Below, piece by piece: positions 1-11,850 of a stretch of DNA of 64,000 nt. Below the pieces are notes generated by a model that worked only from the letters and a program-made list of their open reading frames with translations, was not told the DNA's origin and ran no database searches. Both the position numbers and the translations under genes were made by a program. The stretch covers positions 620,001 through 684,000 of the forward strand of contig NC_064449.1 in NCBI RefSeq assembly GCF_023343835.1, read 5' to 3'. This DNA comes from Lagopus muta (Eukaryota > Chordata > Aves > Galliformes > Phasianidae). Position 1 is the stretch's first letter. Each line of letters begins with the position of its first letter.

Positions 1-3000
1 GTCCCTGGTCACAGCTACACCCAGCCTGCAAGTTCCCTTACACAAAGCACTCTTGAGAGCTTGCAGTGGGAGGTCTATTCTTACATCAAATTAAAGCCAG
101 ACAGAATCAATTAAAGCAAAAAGGATGGGGTCTTCCGAAATGACAGAAGGCATTTGGGGCAAATGCTCACAGCTGAATGCAGAAGAGGTGCCATTGCTCA
201 AGCTTTCTTGCTCTTCCATGGAAGCTGGGCCCAACAATACACTTGTCTCCAGAGGACTCCTGGTTGTAATGTTTTGTGGTGCCTCATGATGCTGAATAGC
301 AAGAAGAGTAAAGTTTAAGACAGATAGAAAAGGATATGAATGGGACATCAAAAATTATCAGAGGAAGGACTTTTAGACTCTCCCTTCTATTACTCAGAGG
401 TGACTTATTACAGTGCAGGCCCTGAGATAAGAATACTGAATACACAAAAAATCCCGACCAAACTCACAGATGGATTTCATTCCTATGTAGGACTCATTCT
501 CCACAAGATCTGTGTATTCATGCTTACTTCTATAGCCCCCCATAAATGCTATCTGATGACCCAAGGCCATTCCCCTGGGCTTCCCTGAAGCCAGCCCTGA
601 CTGTAGAGGCTATGGCAGAGCACTTCAGCCAACACACTCACCAACAGTTGCTGGCTTTGTAACTAACTCTCTCCAGGCCATACCCTTCTCTTCCTCATCT
701 GGCGTGTTCAGCCTACAAGTTGTCCAACTTTTTACCTGCAAGGGAGATCAGGGATCAGCTGGGTGCTGAACATCTCTCAGCTTGGGGCACCTTCAGTCAA
801 TTCCAGCTCTCTCCACCCCCAAGAAAGTTATTAGTTGGAACAGGAAAAGAACAAGAGAAATAAATTCTCTTTAGAGAGATGATGACACAGGCACCAGTTA
901 CTGAAGGAAGATTTTTTGGTGCTGTTTCCTTCCCTCTTCACTGTAAATTCTCCAGCATTCTAGTAACAACCCCCTAATTACCAGACATCCAGGGGAGTCA
1001 AGTGCCTCTACAAGATCCTGAGATCCCCAGCTTCCACTGAGAGCAAGTGACCAGCATTAGCTCTTCTGAGTTTGCCTTGCTGGGCTGATTTGTGGTGTGA
1101 ACACACACTAATTAGCCAATTAACTTAGGAACTAAGACTCCCAAGAGAAAAAGATTTCAGAGGGGAATTCAGAGCTCTTCAGATTGAAATTATCATCAAG
1201 TGCCTAATGTAACTGTTCTGCTTCTCCTTTTCAAGACTTCTTTTCCTCCATCTGACTATTAAAATAGGCAGTATGAATGCTTCCACATCTTTGCCAAAAA
1301 ATGGGTGGTGTATCCTTTCTTGAAATCACGTGGGTAAATTCACAACACATTTTTGTCTTCTGGATTTGGGTAGGGAAAAGGAAGGCATCTGTTCAAGAGA
1401 CAAGCAACAAGAGATACTTCATGCCTCTTACACAATGGTTGGCAACTCACAGAATATGGTTAAAAACTCTAAGCCTACCAGCATGTAAAGCAATTCTTAA
1501 AGATGAAAGATGCTCTGAACACTAGACTTGAAATGGATTGACTTTTAAATATGATCAAATCTTAGTTTATATCTCATCCAAGCAACAAATCTGAGTCCGC
1601 ATTTTAAAACAAGTCTTATGTTAGCTGAACATTCACAATTACTAAAAAGTCTCTTCAAACAACCCCTATGGAGTGCTATTGTTGGCCTCTTGACCTCTTT
1701 GCTTATGTACATCCAGAGACTGAAAAGGCTGTATTTATGGTATTAACAATTCCAGCACTGCCAGGCCAACCAACCTGAACTTAGCACAGTACTTTCCCTA
1801 GACTGTTCCTTTCCTGACAGAAAAGACAAGAAACTGAGTTTGTGCATGGTTTGGAAAGCTTCCAACTAGTTTAGCAGGGCTCTGCTAAATATAGATATAT
1901 ATTAGATATACAGAGGCATAAATACAGATATAGACTGTGCAATTTTTGGCTTTACATAAGATAATAGCCCAACTTACTGACTGTAAAATAAAACTTACTG
2001 GGAAGGCTACTGTACTGGAGGAGGCGCTGGCCTAGGGTTTGAGAGACTTGCAGCAGGATTCAGATCACCTGATCAGGTACCTAAAGCATGACTTTGTTCA
2101 AACACCCAGAATATCCACTCTCAAGTGTTTCCTATTTCAGAAGGACCCAGATCTCATCAACACCTATTTCAGCATGAAATACCCTCCCGTGCAGCTGTGT
2201 AGAAGCCCTTCTGGATATGCAAATTACAGACATAATCCCTTTTTCTGCTGCAGGGCAGATCCAGACAGCCATCCACAGTTCCTGACCAGCTAAAGTGCTC
2301 TTACAAGATTCCCAGCTCAGCAGAGGACCACACCATGATGCTTATGGATGCATCCAGCTCTCAGTTAATTCTACAAACTGCCTAGGCACCTACATGCCAT
2401 TTTCTTTGGACAAGCATCTACATCAGGTGCTGCAACCCCTTAGGCAGGCATGTAAACTAGGTATTACAGTATGAGACTGGACTTCCAATCCTGAATTTGA
2501 AGCTGTCCTGCAAGATGATTTTGAAGACACTTCATCTCTGAGTGCCTCTCTTCAAAATGCTAAGACAGGTAACATTCACAGCACATTGGAAGTAAGACAG
2601 CAATTAGTTCTGGGTGCTTGTGAATAAAAAGTGCTTTACTGAAGACACTAAGAGACTCAATAAATGAGCTGCTAAATGAATCTGAAGACCTACTGCATAA
2701 TTTGGCTAAGTTATATGATAGAATTAGAAGGTAAAATGAAGCAGATGTCTTGGTCGCTGTTGTGACTCCACGGAAATAAATTCTTGTTACCAGTAAACAA
2801 TAACAAGAGAACCTGTCTTTAGTCTGCCACAAAACAAACAAACAAATAAACAAAACTCTGTTAAAATCTTTTTGATGTCGCTTCAAGCAAAGTGTGAAAA
2901 ACCTGCCTTGGTGACAGCTCTCCCCATCTCCGGAGCCAAGCTCTGCAGACAGCCAATATCATGTGTGTCCACATATGATGAATCTAACTTGGGCGTGAAA

Positions 3001-4254
3001 TTTTCATTAGTTCTTGAGCAGTGCACAGATGCAGGGTTTGACCAATCTAATAAGCTAACACATACCACTGCCTGGCTGGTTATAGCTGCAAAAAAAAGCT
3101 AAGAAAGGAATCTGGTTGATCCTGTAAATATACATGTATATTTTTTCATCCTACGCTACAACAGCATTACCAGATCTTTTTTCCAGTTCTTTTAGAACAG
3201 AGAAGAGAATGCTGCAGGCCAGTAACTTGAGAAGATCTTTGTTTCCCTCTATAATTTCTCTAGATACAATAAAAATGATTTTATCAGTGAGAAACGACTC
3301 CAGTTTGTTCTTCAGCAGAACAACTTCTAGAGGAAGTCCTGAAAAGACATAAAGCAAGGGTGTTTGTTTTTGTTTTCTGAATAGAAACTGCCAGAAAAAT
3401 TCTCAAGCTCTCTAATACATGAGAAATCTTAAGTAACATCAACATCTCTTAGAACTCTGAGCTGGAATTAAAGACCATAGAAAAGACTCTTCAGAGTACA
3501 GTAAACTGGCAGTTCAGTTCATCTCACAAGTATGGTGCCCATAAGAGCTGAAAACCTGCAAAGAACCCATTAAAACTAAGTTCTCCCTTCTGTGCGTTCT
3601 TACCCCAAGCATAGCACTATGCATAACAGAAAAAGGATAGCACCCACTCCCAAGAAATTAAATCCCTTGATAGCCTTTGAAACATTTGAATGTCATATTA
3701 ATGTATCTTATACTCTTAGCCCCTGATCTCCCAGCATTACCAAGAAGGTAGTAACAGCAGACTATATAAACACAGAACAATTTTTTATGCTCCTATTGCA
3801 TCATAGCTCTGGACACTAGAAAATTCCTTAAAAAGAAAATATTTGCATCTCAATGAAAGGAAAAATAAAGTCACCATCACCTCAAGATAGGAAGAATTTT
3901 TGCTGATGTAAGGATAAAAGTAACCCATAGATTGAAAAAGAGCAAGTTTTGTCTTGATAACATTTGAACAAAAACACTTGTACTTGAAATATCCAAACCA
4001 GGGGCATGTTTCCCAGCAAGGAATCCTGTCTGTCGCTGATATATAAAGGTCTAGGGCTTTCTTTTCTAAACACTAAGATAACATTCAGAAGATGATTCAA
4101 CATACAACAGTCCAGTTTCACTGCACAAGTCTTCACACAGCTGGACCAACAGCCCGCTCAGAGGCAAACCACAGAGAGAAAGCCTGGGAGTTCCATGAGT
4201 AGTAATGGAGCACCCTTTGCAGCTCCTTGCAGAACACTCATTTCCTTGCTGACA
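1..4254. other. Single-copy non-coding sequence
   Basis: I see no recognisable gene, RNA gene or dispersed repeat here. Open frames are all under about 110 codons, lie on both strands and show no family motif. Small features are an AT-alternating patch near 1888-1912 and a CAAA-rich patch near 2830-2853. Base composition is AT-leaning and CpG-poor, which makes the CpG-dense patch that follows stand out. Diverged repeats may have been missed. Confidence 0.55.
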
Positions 4255-4430
4255 AGCACCGCCTGCGATCTGCAGGAACGACTCGGGTTCTTTTGCCCAC
4301 GAAGCCGCCCGTTTGCCCTTGCTCGCGCCGCGCAGCCACGCAGGACCATGGACAGCAGTCCCGCGGCGTGGCGCGGCGCTCGGCCGCCCCGGAGCCCCGG
4401 CACCCGGCAGCTTCCAGCCATTTTTAATTA
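4255..4430. promoter_or_regulatory. Short CpG-dense patch, candidate CpG-island promoter or first exon
   Basis: About 23 CpG dinucleotides fall within roughly 175 bp, against a CpG-poor background on both sides. Two CCGCCC motifs (GC boxes on the minus strand, Sp1-type) lie at 4305-4310 and 4384-4389. There is no TATA box. A short plus-strand frame starts at 4348 in a good initiation context (GGACCATGG) and runs 27 codons to 4431. A minus-strand frame also crosses the patch (4158-4421). Neither protein resembles a family I know, so transcription direction is undecided. Immediately downstream is TTTTTAATTAATTAA, an AT-rich homeodomain-type sequence. CpG density is seen directly; promoter function is inferred. 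Alternatives are an orphan CpG island, an enhancer, or a GC-rich exon of a non-coding RNA. Confidence 0.5.
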
Positions 4431-4567
4431 ATTAACCTCGGCTAGGTGATGAATTCACTTGTATAAAGTACCTGGAACCAATTCTGTTCATCCTGAGGTG
4501 CTGCAGTCCTCCGGTGAGCGCACATTAGTCCAAGGAATTATCATTAAATGGAATGCATAAAAAAGAT

Positions 4568-4568
<1 letters not shown>

Positions 4569-4600
<32 letters not shown>
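4569..4600 (+). repeat. Poly(T) tract, 32 bp
   Basis: This is an uninterrupted run of 32 T residues directly abutting the 5' edge of the CR1 fragment that follows. CR1 elements end in octamer repeats rather than poly(A), so the run is not a CR1 tail. It may be slippage at the insertion point or the reverse-complemented poly(A) tail of another retrocopy whose body is not recognisable. Confidence 0.9.
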
Positions 4601-4602
<2 letters not shown>

Positions 4603-4790
4603 TGTGGTCTGATAGCGATAGGAGGAGGACTAGTTCTAAACTAAAAGAAAGGAGACTGAAATTAGATGTTAGGGGGAAATTCTTTACTCAGAGGGCTGTG
4701 AGGCAAGGGTGGGAGTGTGGGTACCCCATCCCTGGTGGTGCCCAAGGTTATGTTGAATAGGACCCAGGGAAGCCATTCATGCCTTGTGAA
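4601..4790 (+). mobile_element. CR1 LINE fragment (3' UTR region), 3' end missing
   Basis: The sequence follows the CR1 3' region in sense orientation. It shows the 'aaactaaaagaaaggaga' block, the 'gattagatgttaggaagaaattcttcactcagagggc' type block (4660-4700) and the 'catccctggtggtgcccaaggtt' block (4728-4750). It fades near 4785, before the terminal segment and octamer tail. CR1 copies are normally 5'-truncated with intact 3' ends, so the missing 3' end points to later deletion or disruption. Open frames here on either strand are relics, not genes. Confidence 0.8.
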
Positions 4791-7656
4791 TTCACAAAAC
4801 AAGCAAGAAACATTGTGACAGTGCCTCATTTGCGTATCGACTATTTTATACAACTGTATTTATAACTGTGTCATGCTGGGTGTATGTATCTTTCCATAAG
4901 GAAAGAAGAGATGATATCTTATCTCTGCCTTAGTACAATATCAGTATCGTTATTGAGGACTAATTATGAATTCTCTCACTTTCAAATTTGCACAGCAGAC
5001 TATAAGTGGACTATCAGCCAAATTTAACTAGCTGCCAGCAGCCACTCAGACAAAGAACACATTACTAAGAGTCTACAAGACCAGTGCTCCTATAAGATTT
5101 CATTCTCCTTCAATATCCAAAGTTCAACTTGGAAGATGAGGAAAATGAGAGACATGGCTAGTGACAGTAAGGCTTGATGGGGTCATGGGCTTTGCAACAG
5201 CTTCAGCATGCAGGCGGGTGAAAACATCACTCACAAAGTAAAGGGACAGAGGAAAGAAATGAAAAAGGGGGGGGGGGAGGGGAGGGAAGGAAAGAAAAAG
5301 GGAAGGTTGATGGACAGTTGGACTTGTTGAGGGTGAAATCAATTAAAGTGCATCAAATCCAGAATTCATGCTTTTTCAAAGTGACAAATATGTGCTGGAA
5401 ACTGAGAAAGACGAAGGGAAAATAATGTCTTTGACCTCCCAGAGACCGGCTGTTCCTTCCGTCAGAGGAGCCAAAAGTGAAGTGAGATGCGTTCATGATA
5501 AATTGTAACAGCCAGGCAGCCACCTTAAAAAAGAACGAGGTGAAAAGGTTACGGAAGGGACCCAAAATGCAAAGAATTCAACCAAACATCAAGATAAATC
5601 AACTCAGGCCCTTGTGTATGCGTGCCCAGCCTTCACAGATCTGCTGCAGTTCATCTCAATTTGTTAGTCTTAAAGTGTAAGAGACACGCACAAACACAGC
5701 TTGTTTACCAAAGCTTTTGTAAACAGTGTTCCAAAAGATTGATTCAGTGAAGGCTGAGGCCTTTCCTAGCCAAAGGATGCACTGACCACTTTACCTGCCA
5801 TTCTCTCAGTGGCAACTGCTAAACAGCTAGAGAAGGTCTTCAGCGCACACAAATTCCTGCATTCTGCTCGATTCAGATGAGTTTTGGATAAAAGTTTTTA
5901 ATGAGATAGAGACCTTGCTCCTAAAAAGAGAGGAAAGCAAATATTCTCAAAGCTTCAGAAAAGGAAATCTTGGTGTATGTCTAATTTTCTCTCACATTTA
6001 CAGATAATTTTCTAGTTCTCAGCTTCAAAGCACAATAGAAATGTTCATTTGGATGCTTTGCAGCTTTAGATCTTTTCACTTGCTGGCAATCAGTAAACAT
6101 TAAATTTGACCATAGCTATCATGGAGAATAGCTTGAATAATCGAAAATCAGATGGTACAAGATATCTACTAATCAAATTTGTTTGAAACATCCTTTCAAA
6201 CATTATGTCCTTCTGGGCATCAACATGACATTACAGCACCAATACATGCATTTTCAACTGAGTTCATGCCCAAGCAAATGTCAAGGTAAAACTGGACATT
6301 AAAAAATTATTCACCTCCCTCAGCACTGGCATTTTCCATGTAAAGGAACAACTACATGCACAGCCACTCTCGTTAAAGTTATCCTCCTGAATCAGTTCTT
6401 GCAAAAAGCTCCCCCAGTGATGCATATGGTATTTTAAGTGAATTAAAGTAAGTCAAAGCAGTATTTTAAGGAGGTATTTAATGCAATTCAGTACACTTGT
6501 TCACATAAGGCAGGATATACTCAATGCAGCTCCCATTCAGATGCTCACACTCTTCCAGACTTTTTGAATAGCAATTGATATTACCATTATATCTTTGATT
6601 AAAAGTGACCCAAGCCACCCTGGCCCTTGACAGATACATCTTTACAGAGGTCACTGAAGAAGGCATGTGTGCTCTCCTTTCTTGAGCTGTTGCTGGCACT
6701 GAGGGCACTACAATAGATAGTTCACAACAGTCCAGATACCATCAGTTGAGCCTCTAAACAGAGAGCTGACTGCTCTGTGGATGGTCATGTTTGTGTAGTC
6801 TAAGCATGGGAGATGCGGGAGATTCCCAGCTGCACTGGGGAATTTCTGCTGCCTGGGATTCAAGCTGGCATCGAGAGCTTATTGCTGCAAACACTGGCAC
6901 CAAGGGGAAGGAAACTTGTATTGACACTGTGGCTGTGAGGAAGCTTAGCTATCAAGTCCTAGCTGGCATCCTCACAACTCTGCCTTCAGAAAGCACTGGT
7001 GATCATCTCTCCAGCTCCTCCTGACAAATGCCCACCCCACTGTTGCATTCCTCTTTACGACAACCCTCTCTGGACGGTCCCTTCCCCGAAACAGCATGAT
7101 TCTCTCAGGGAGACACGAGTTCACATCAACAAATTCTTCCCGACACTGCCCTGAAGCACTTTCGCTATGATCAGCTATTCGGAGTGATGGGACACACTAG
7201 TTAGATCTCTCTGTGTGTTTATCAATCCCTTCTCAGCCATTTTCCTCTGTAAATCCGTCAAACCTCTTTTTTCAAGCTCTGTGGGAACAGTTAGGAGCTA
7301 TCTCCTCAGAGGTGCCTACCCTGCCACTTGGATTTCATTCTCTTCTCGAGGAGATGGCTGCCAGCAGCCAGAGGGCTGACCCATGCAGCACAGGCACAAC
7401 AGCAGTGCTGTTACTGCCAGTGCCACTGGAATGGATGGGTCCTCGTGAAAAACCCTTAGGATACCTGCTGCTCCTGTGCAGGAGTCAGAGAGGGCTACTC
7501 TAAACCTGGGACAAAGGGAGAATGGAAAAAGCACAGGGAGGAAGTCAAGGGAGTGGGAATTCTGTAATCCTTCAAATCAGACACAAGCACCTTGTTCCAA
7601 GCTGAACCAGAATACAAATCAAGCTGCTCCACAGAACAACAGGATATTATATATTT
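4791..7656. other. Single-copy non-coding sequence
   Basis: No gene or known repeat is recognised. A G-run of 11 at 5267-5277 sits in a purine-rich patch (about 5220-5305) of GGGA and GGAA words. Short ORFs of up to about 96 codons occur on both strands with no family features. Confidence 0.5.
5220..5305 (+). repeat. Purine-rich low-complexity patch with G11 run
   Basis: The plus strand is almost all A and G from about 5245 to 5305, including eleven consecutive G (5267-5277) followed by GGGA and GGAA words. It is a small relative in composition of the large GGAA tract at 20.5 kb. It yields a proline- and leucine-rich minus-strand ORF (5124-5342) that is not a gene. Confidence 0.75.
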
Positions 7657-7734
7657 GGCAGGGGGGTTGGACTCGATGATCTCTGGAGGTCCCTTCCAAC
7701 CCCTACAATTCTGTGATTCTGTGATTCTGTGATT
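7657..7734 (+). mobile_element. CR1 LINE 3' terminus, extremely 5'-truncated
   Basis: These 78 bp match the avian CR1 3' end in sense orientation. They include GGTTGGACTCGATGATCTC, GGTCCCTTCCAACCCC and a tail with three copies of ATTCTGTG. CR1 is a non-LTR retrotransposon that inserts by target-primed reverse transcription and is usually 5'-truncated; this is an extreme case. ACAGGAT occurs at 7639-7645 and again directly after the tail at 7735-7741. That could be a short target-site duplication, with about 11 bp of unexplained AT-rich sequence between the left copy and the CR1 start. This is the best avian marker in the window. Confidence 0.95.
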
Positions 7735-10700
7735 ACAGGATTTCAAGGACACAAGACCTATACGTACATTTACCTTTTCATGCATATCAATATTTCAACT
7801 CTCTGCTGCTATGATCCTTAGCCAGTATGATGCAAGAAATTTAAATAGTCCCAAATCAAGAAAAGAAGCAATTACATTGCCACAGCAAGTGTAAATAAAG
7901 CCACATACACCATCAATAGATTTAGGACTTGTAAAGTTCCTTTTATTCCTCCAAGGAACTTGGAGCTTTAAAAGACGTGCATCTTCCCTTTTCAGTAGGG
8001 ACTATTAGATGGTGTTTGCCTTATATTAATGCTCACAGCCTTCGTGGACGGCAGAGAATTGCCAGGCAGTCTAATTCATCATACATGCTGTCCCATGAAA
8101 CTGGAGTATGCAGCCTATATACAGTTTGATTGTGCAGATCTAGGTCAGCATCCTGCACCCTGACAAATGTCAGATGATAGCACTTATTTCTCCTTTCACA
8201 CTTGTCATCAGCCAGGCTGGTTATCAGCCCCATTTGCAGCCATGGAATGAGGCCCAAAGCCGAAAGAGACTTGGCTCAGGCTACTTTGCAAGCCAGTGCC
8301 TTTGAGAATCAAGCCCATGGAAGCAGCCTCCAGGTCCTTCATGCCACCACCCAAAGCCATGCCACATCCACAGCACTAACTCACAGTGCAGCTGAGAAGT
8401 TATACACAGTGAAGGGTCAATAAATGCCATTTGTAGAGATCAGCACTTAGATTTCCTACTCATCTACCTGGTGAGTATACCACCATGTATCTGATGGCCT
8501 GTGTAGCTTTCCTCATGATAACAAAAAGACTAGAATTCAGGGCAATACCTACTGTGTTCCAACAAGCTGCATATTCTTTCTTTGCTTGCTAGCCAGAAGG
8601 TTTTGGATTCCTTTCTTCAAGCCCTGCAGAACGGGGCATGAATCTCACAGAACAACCTTTTCGTGCTCTATTTCGTCAAAGCCACTGTATGCAAGCACAG
8701 AGACAAACATGAGATTAGACATACGAAATCAATGGAACATTTTACCATCCAAAAAAAGGGCTCTGTCACTATGATTGAATAGCTTCTGCTCCTGCTTCTG
8801 ATGTCTCATGTCAGGAGGGGCAGATGAGAAAGAGCCACGTGGCAGAAACAGCTTCACAAAATAGAGTCTGGTAACTGGCGACCAGACAGCTCCGTATCAG
8901 ACACATCCACAAGGAACAAGAGGTTCTCAAGAACCAGACAGCAACTGTTAGCCTTTTAGGAGTGAAATTTGTCTGTTTGTCCAAAAATATTTGCTATCTG
9001 AACATCAGCAACTTTTATTTCTATTTTGGAGATTTTGTTGAATTCCACTAAATTGCTTTCATTCACTGCACCTTCCATCTACTCATTGTTGAAACCTTCC
9101 ATCTACTCAGTGTTTTGGTTATTTTTTCTATCTGTTCTAAAACCTTTTTCCATTTTTGTGGATTTCAAAGTAATTTGGTGCTGATATATTTTGAATGAAT
9201 TTAGAATAGAAAAAAATTCCTCTTGCAAGGAAGAAAATAAAGAAATCTTTTTTAAGCTATTGTTTCATTGCTGCTCATTATAAAAATGAACTTTTTTTTT
9301 TTTTTTCTTTTTGAAAGAAAACTATCAGTAAAACGTGACCAAATAAAAGCTCTTTGCTGATCCATGATGTTCAGCTTCACCACAACTGCTGTCACACAAA
9401 GCCATACCAGAGTTCTGGGATTTAGTTCCCAAGGTAAAGTTTTTTATATGTGTATATATATCAGCACAAGTTGCTTTTTTCCCTCTTCTCAAAGCAACAC
9501 AGACACCTGGTAACACACCTCATTTGCAGAACGACAAGGTTTGTGTCCCAGGACAGATCGTTGAACGTGAAACTTCCAAGTGAGACACAAAGGGAAAGCC
9601 CAAACACAGGCCCAGGCTAAAGGATGAGGGCTAACTGGAGCCTCTGGACCAGGGAGCGGAGTGCTGGTAGGTCCAGGTTAGGCTCCTCAGGCCTCACTGG
9701 TGCATTCAGTACAATGCTAATTGTTACTTAATTGCTGCTCATAGAAGATGGGGATATGTTCTTGGAACTTCTAACTAAAGAAAGTTCCAGATTTCTGAAA
9801 AGGAACGGCCAGAAGACCAAAGTGAAACAAGTGGACTTCAAATCCAATCTAGATGCCTTTCAAAACACAAGCCTAACTACTATCCAGGAGTCCCAGCCAG
9901 GCAGTCAGGCTGGTTTTGATTGTGATTATGCTTATGAGCTAGCACAGCTCCTCAGGACACTATGCACTTCTGCTCCTGAAATATCCCAACTGTTTCTCCT
10001 TAGAGTCAAAGCATCCTTCGGGCTTTCGACCTTAAGCAAGTCTTTTGCTTTTACAAGTCAAAGCGACCCAAACAGGGCTGGTGAAAGAGCTAGAGAGGAG
10101 GCCCTGATGTGAAACCCTTCCAGAACACAGCATAAAACCCAGAGGGACAAGCACAGGAGAACAAGGAGCACAAAAGGCCATAATTTGGGCTCCTCACCAA
10201 GGTGACAGCTCTCCAAAGGCACTCTCAGATGGCTCGGCAGGCTGTAACCCGCCTCTTCTTTCATTTGCTGTTTATTTTTGCTGCTTCTCTGCCCTCTTTG
10301 GCTTTACAGAATTCGGAGATGAATTAAGCACAGCAACTAGGAATTGCTTTTTTTATGATAGCATTTTCCTTTCCTTCATACTCTCCTCACCCCACCATCA
10401 GCTGCCCCCAGATTGCTCCTTGGCACTTTGTAGTTCTCCTTGCTTTCTCTTCCAAGCCCCCAGTAGCATCCTCCCCCCAGTCCTGCTGCCTGCTGTGGCA
10501 GCATTCTGCACCTAGAAGATAATAAATACATCAAGCCTGTCAGAGTTGTGTTGTTTTGGCTGGGAGAGGTGCCCCCCTGCTGGGTGAGATCACTTCCCTC
10601 TGCAACGTATGGCTTTCCCCTCACTGACAGCTCTCCAACAGGGAGTAATCGGTGTCCAACTGAGAGGAGCAGCCAGCTAACACTGCTAAATGGAACTTAG

Positions 10701-11574
10701 GACTGATGAGGGCAATGAGAAAGAGAAAGGAGAATTTCAGCCTCTCTCTTGCTGGTGTAGTGTGCTGACAGAGAGACAAACTGGATCTCCTTGCTGGCCC
10801 TGCCTGTGATTTTCCAGATGGGAGATGGCAAAGAGAAATGTGGAAATTGATATTGCTGCTTGAGTCTCAGTGCAAGTGTCAGCCTTAATCCTACAAGAAC
10901 ACCTGTGGCTTTTAGAGTGAAAATGTTGTAGTTAATGTGAAATTAAGAGAGGAAGGATGTCAAGAAAGAAGGACTGCCAGAACACCTGTGTTCAGTGAAG
11001 GCCAGGCTTCCCACAGCAAAAGCTCTGGCAAAGACCAGCCCTGAGCTGTGCTCCTGGCACAGGGCAGATTTCTGAGACAGGAACTGGCAGGGAAGTAAAA
11101 TTCACTTGGGAAATGGATTTTCCATGGAAAAAAAAATAAAATCAGAAAGAATTAATTTGGTACCTTTGCATTTTGCAGATGTCTAGGATGTTCAGCACTA
11201 TCTGAGACACCTGGGCACAAACAGCAGGTTTCTCACCTGCAGGTCACCAGCTCACTTCAGAAACCTGTCATCATTGTGCTGTTGTTTTTGATTAAGCCAG
11301 GTGAATTAGTTTTGTATCCTTGGCTCTATTTTTTTTTTTTTAATTAATTAAAGAAATACAAAAGAGTAAAATGATCATTGAGACATTGCGACCAAACTAT
11401 GCAATATTAAAATGAGTCACCTGGAGTTTCTCTACTTCTATACCAGCCTCTTCAAAGACACTTAGGGGAATCAATTGCCCGTATGCCACTAAAATCCTCT
11501 CTGTATGTGGTTCATGAAGCTCTGAGCTCCTTTCCCACCCCCACAGCCTCCATCCCTCACCTCTGCAGTCTCTC
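7735..11574. other. Single-copy non-coding sequence
   Basis: No gene or dispersed repeat is recognised. It contains a 24 bp tandem duplication at 9071-9118 and a T15 run at 9292-9306. A 126-codon plus frame at 9732-10112 starts without an obvious promoter or splice context and resembles no family I know. A T-run followed by TAATTAATTAA lies near 11328-11351. Confidence 0.5.
9071..9118 (+). repeat. 24 bp tandem duplication
   Basis: The unit beginning CCTTCCATCTACTCA occurs at 9071-9094 and again at 9095-9118, with a few differences at the distal end. It looks like a local replication-slippage duplication with no dispersed-repeat identity. Confidence 0.85.
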
Positions 11575-11850
11575 TAGTCCATTATTCTTGAGCTGATTTG
11601 TGAACAATATGTTCACTTTCCGTACGGCCTAATGAAGATGTTCCTGCCCCTGAATATTCTATCTGCTGCATGCTTAATGGAAAAAAATAGCTATTATTAT
11701 CATTGGTGGTTCGGATGAGTTTCTTGGCAGTGAGGGTGGTACAGTTATGTGGACAATCAAACAAGCCAGTGATTATTGCCAATGCATTTTTGAAGAAATC
11801 ATTGCTGTTTAAACTCCAATTACAACAATACCTCATTTAAAAGCATAAAA
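11575..11850. promoter_or_regulatory. Candidate conserved non-coding element
   Basis: This repeat-free, AT-rich block has clustered transcription-factor-like words: ATTATTGCCAATGCAT (11773-11788), CCAATTACAACAATACC (about 11816-11832) and several TAAT cores. It carries no convincing ORF: the 84-codon minus frame shows no domain. It reads like the developmental enhancers seen in avian gene deserts. Conservation cannot be tested from one sequence, so the call is tentative. Confidence 0.25.
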
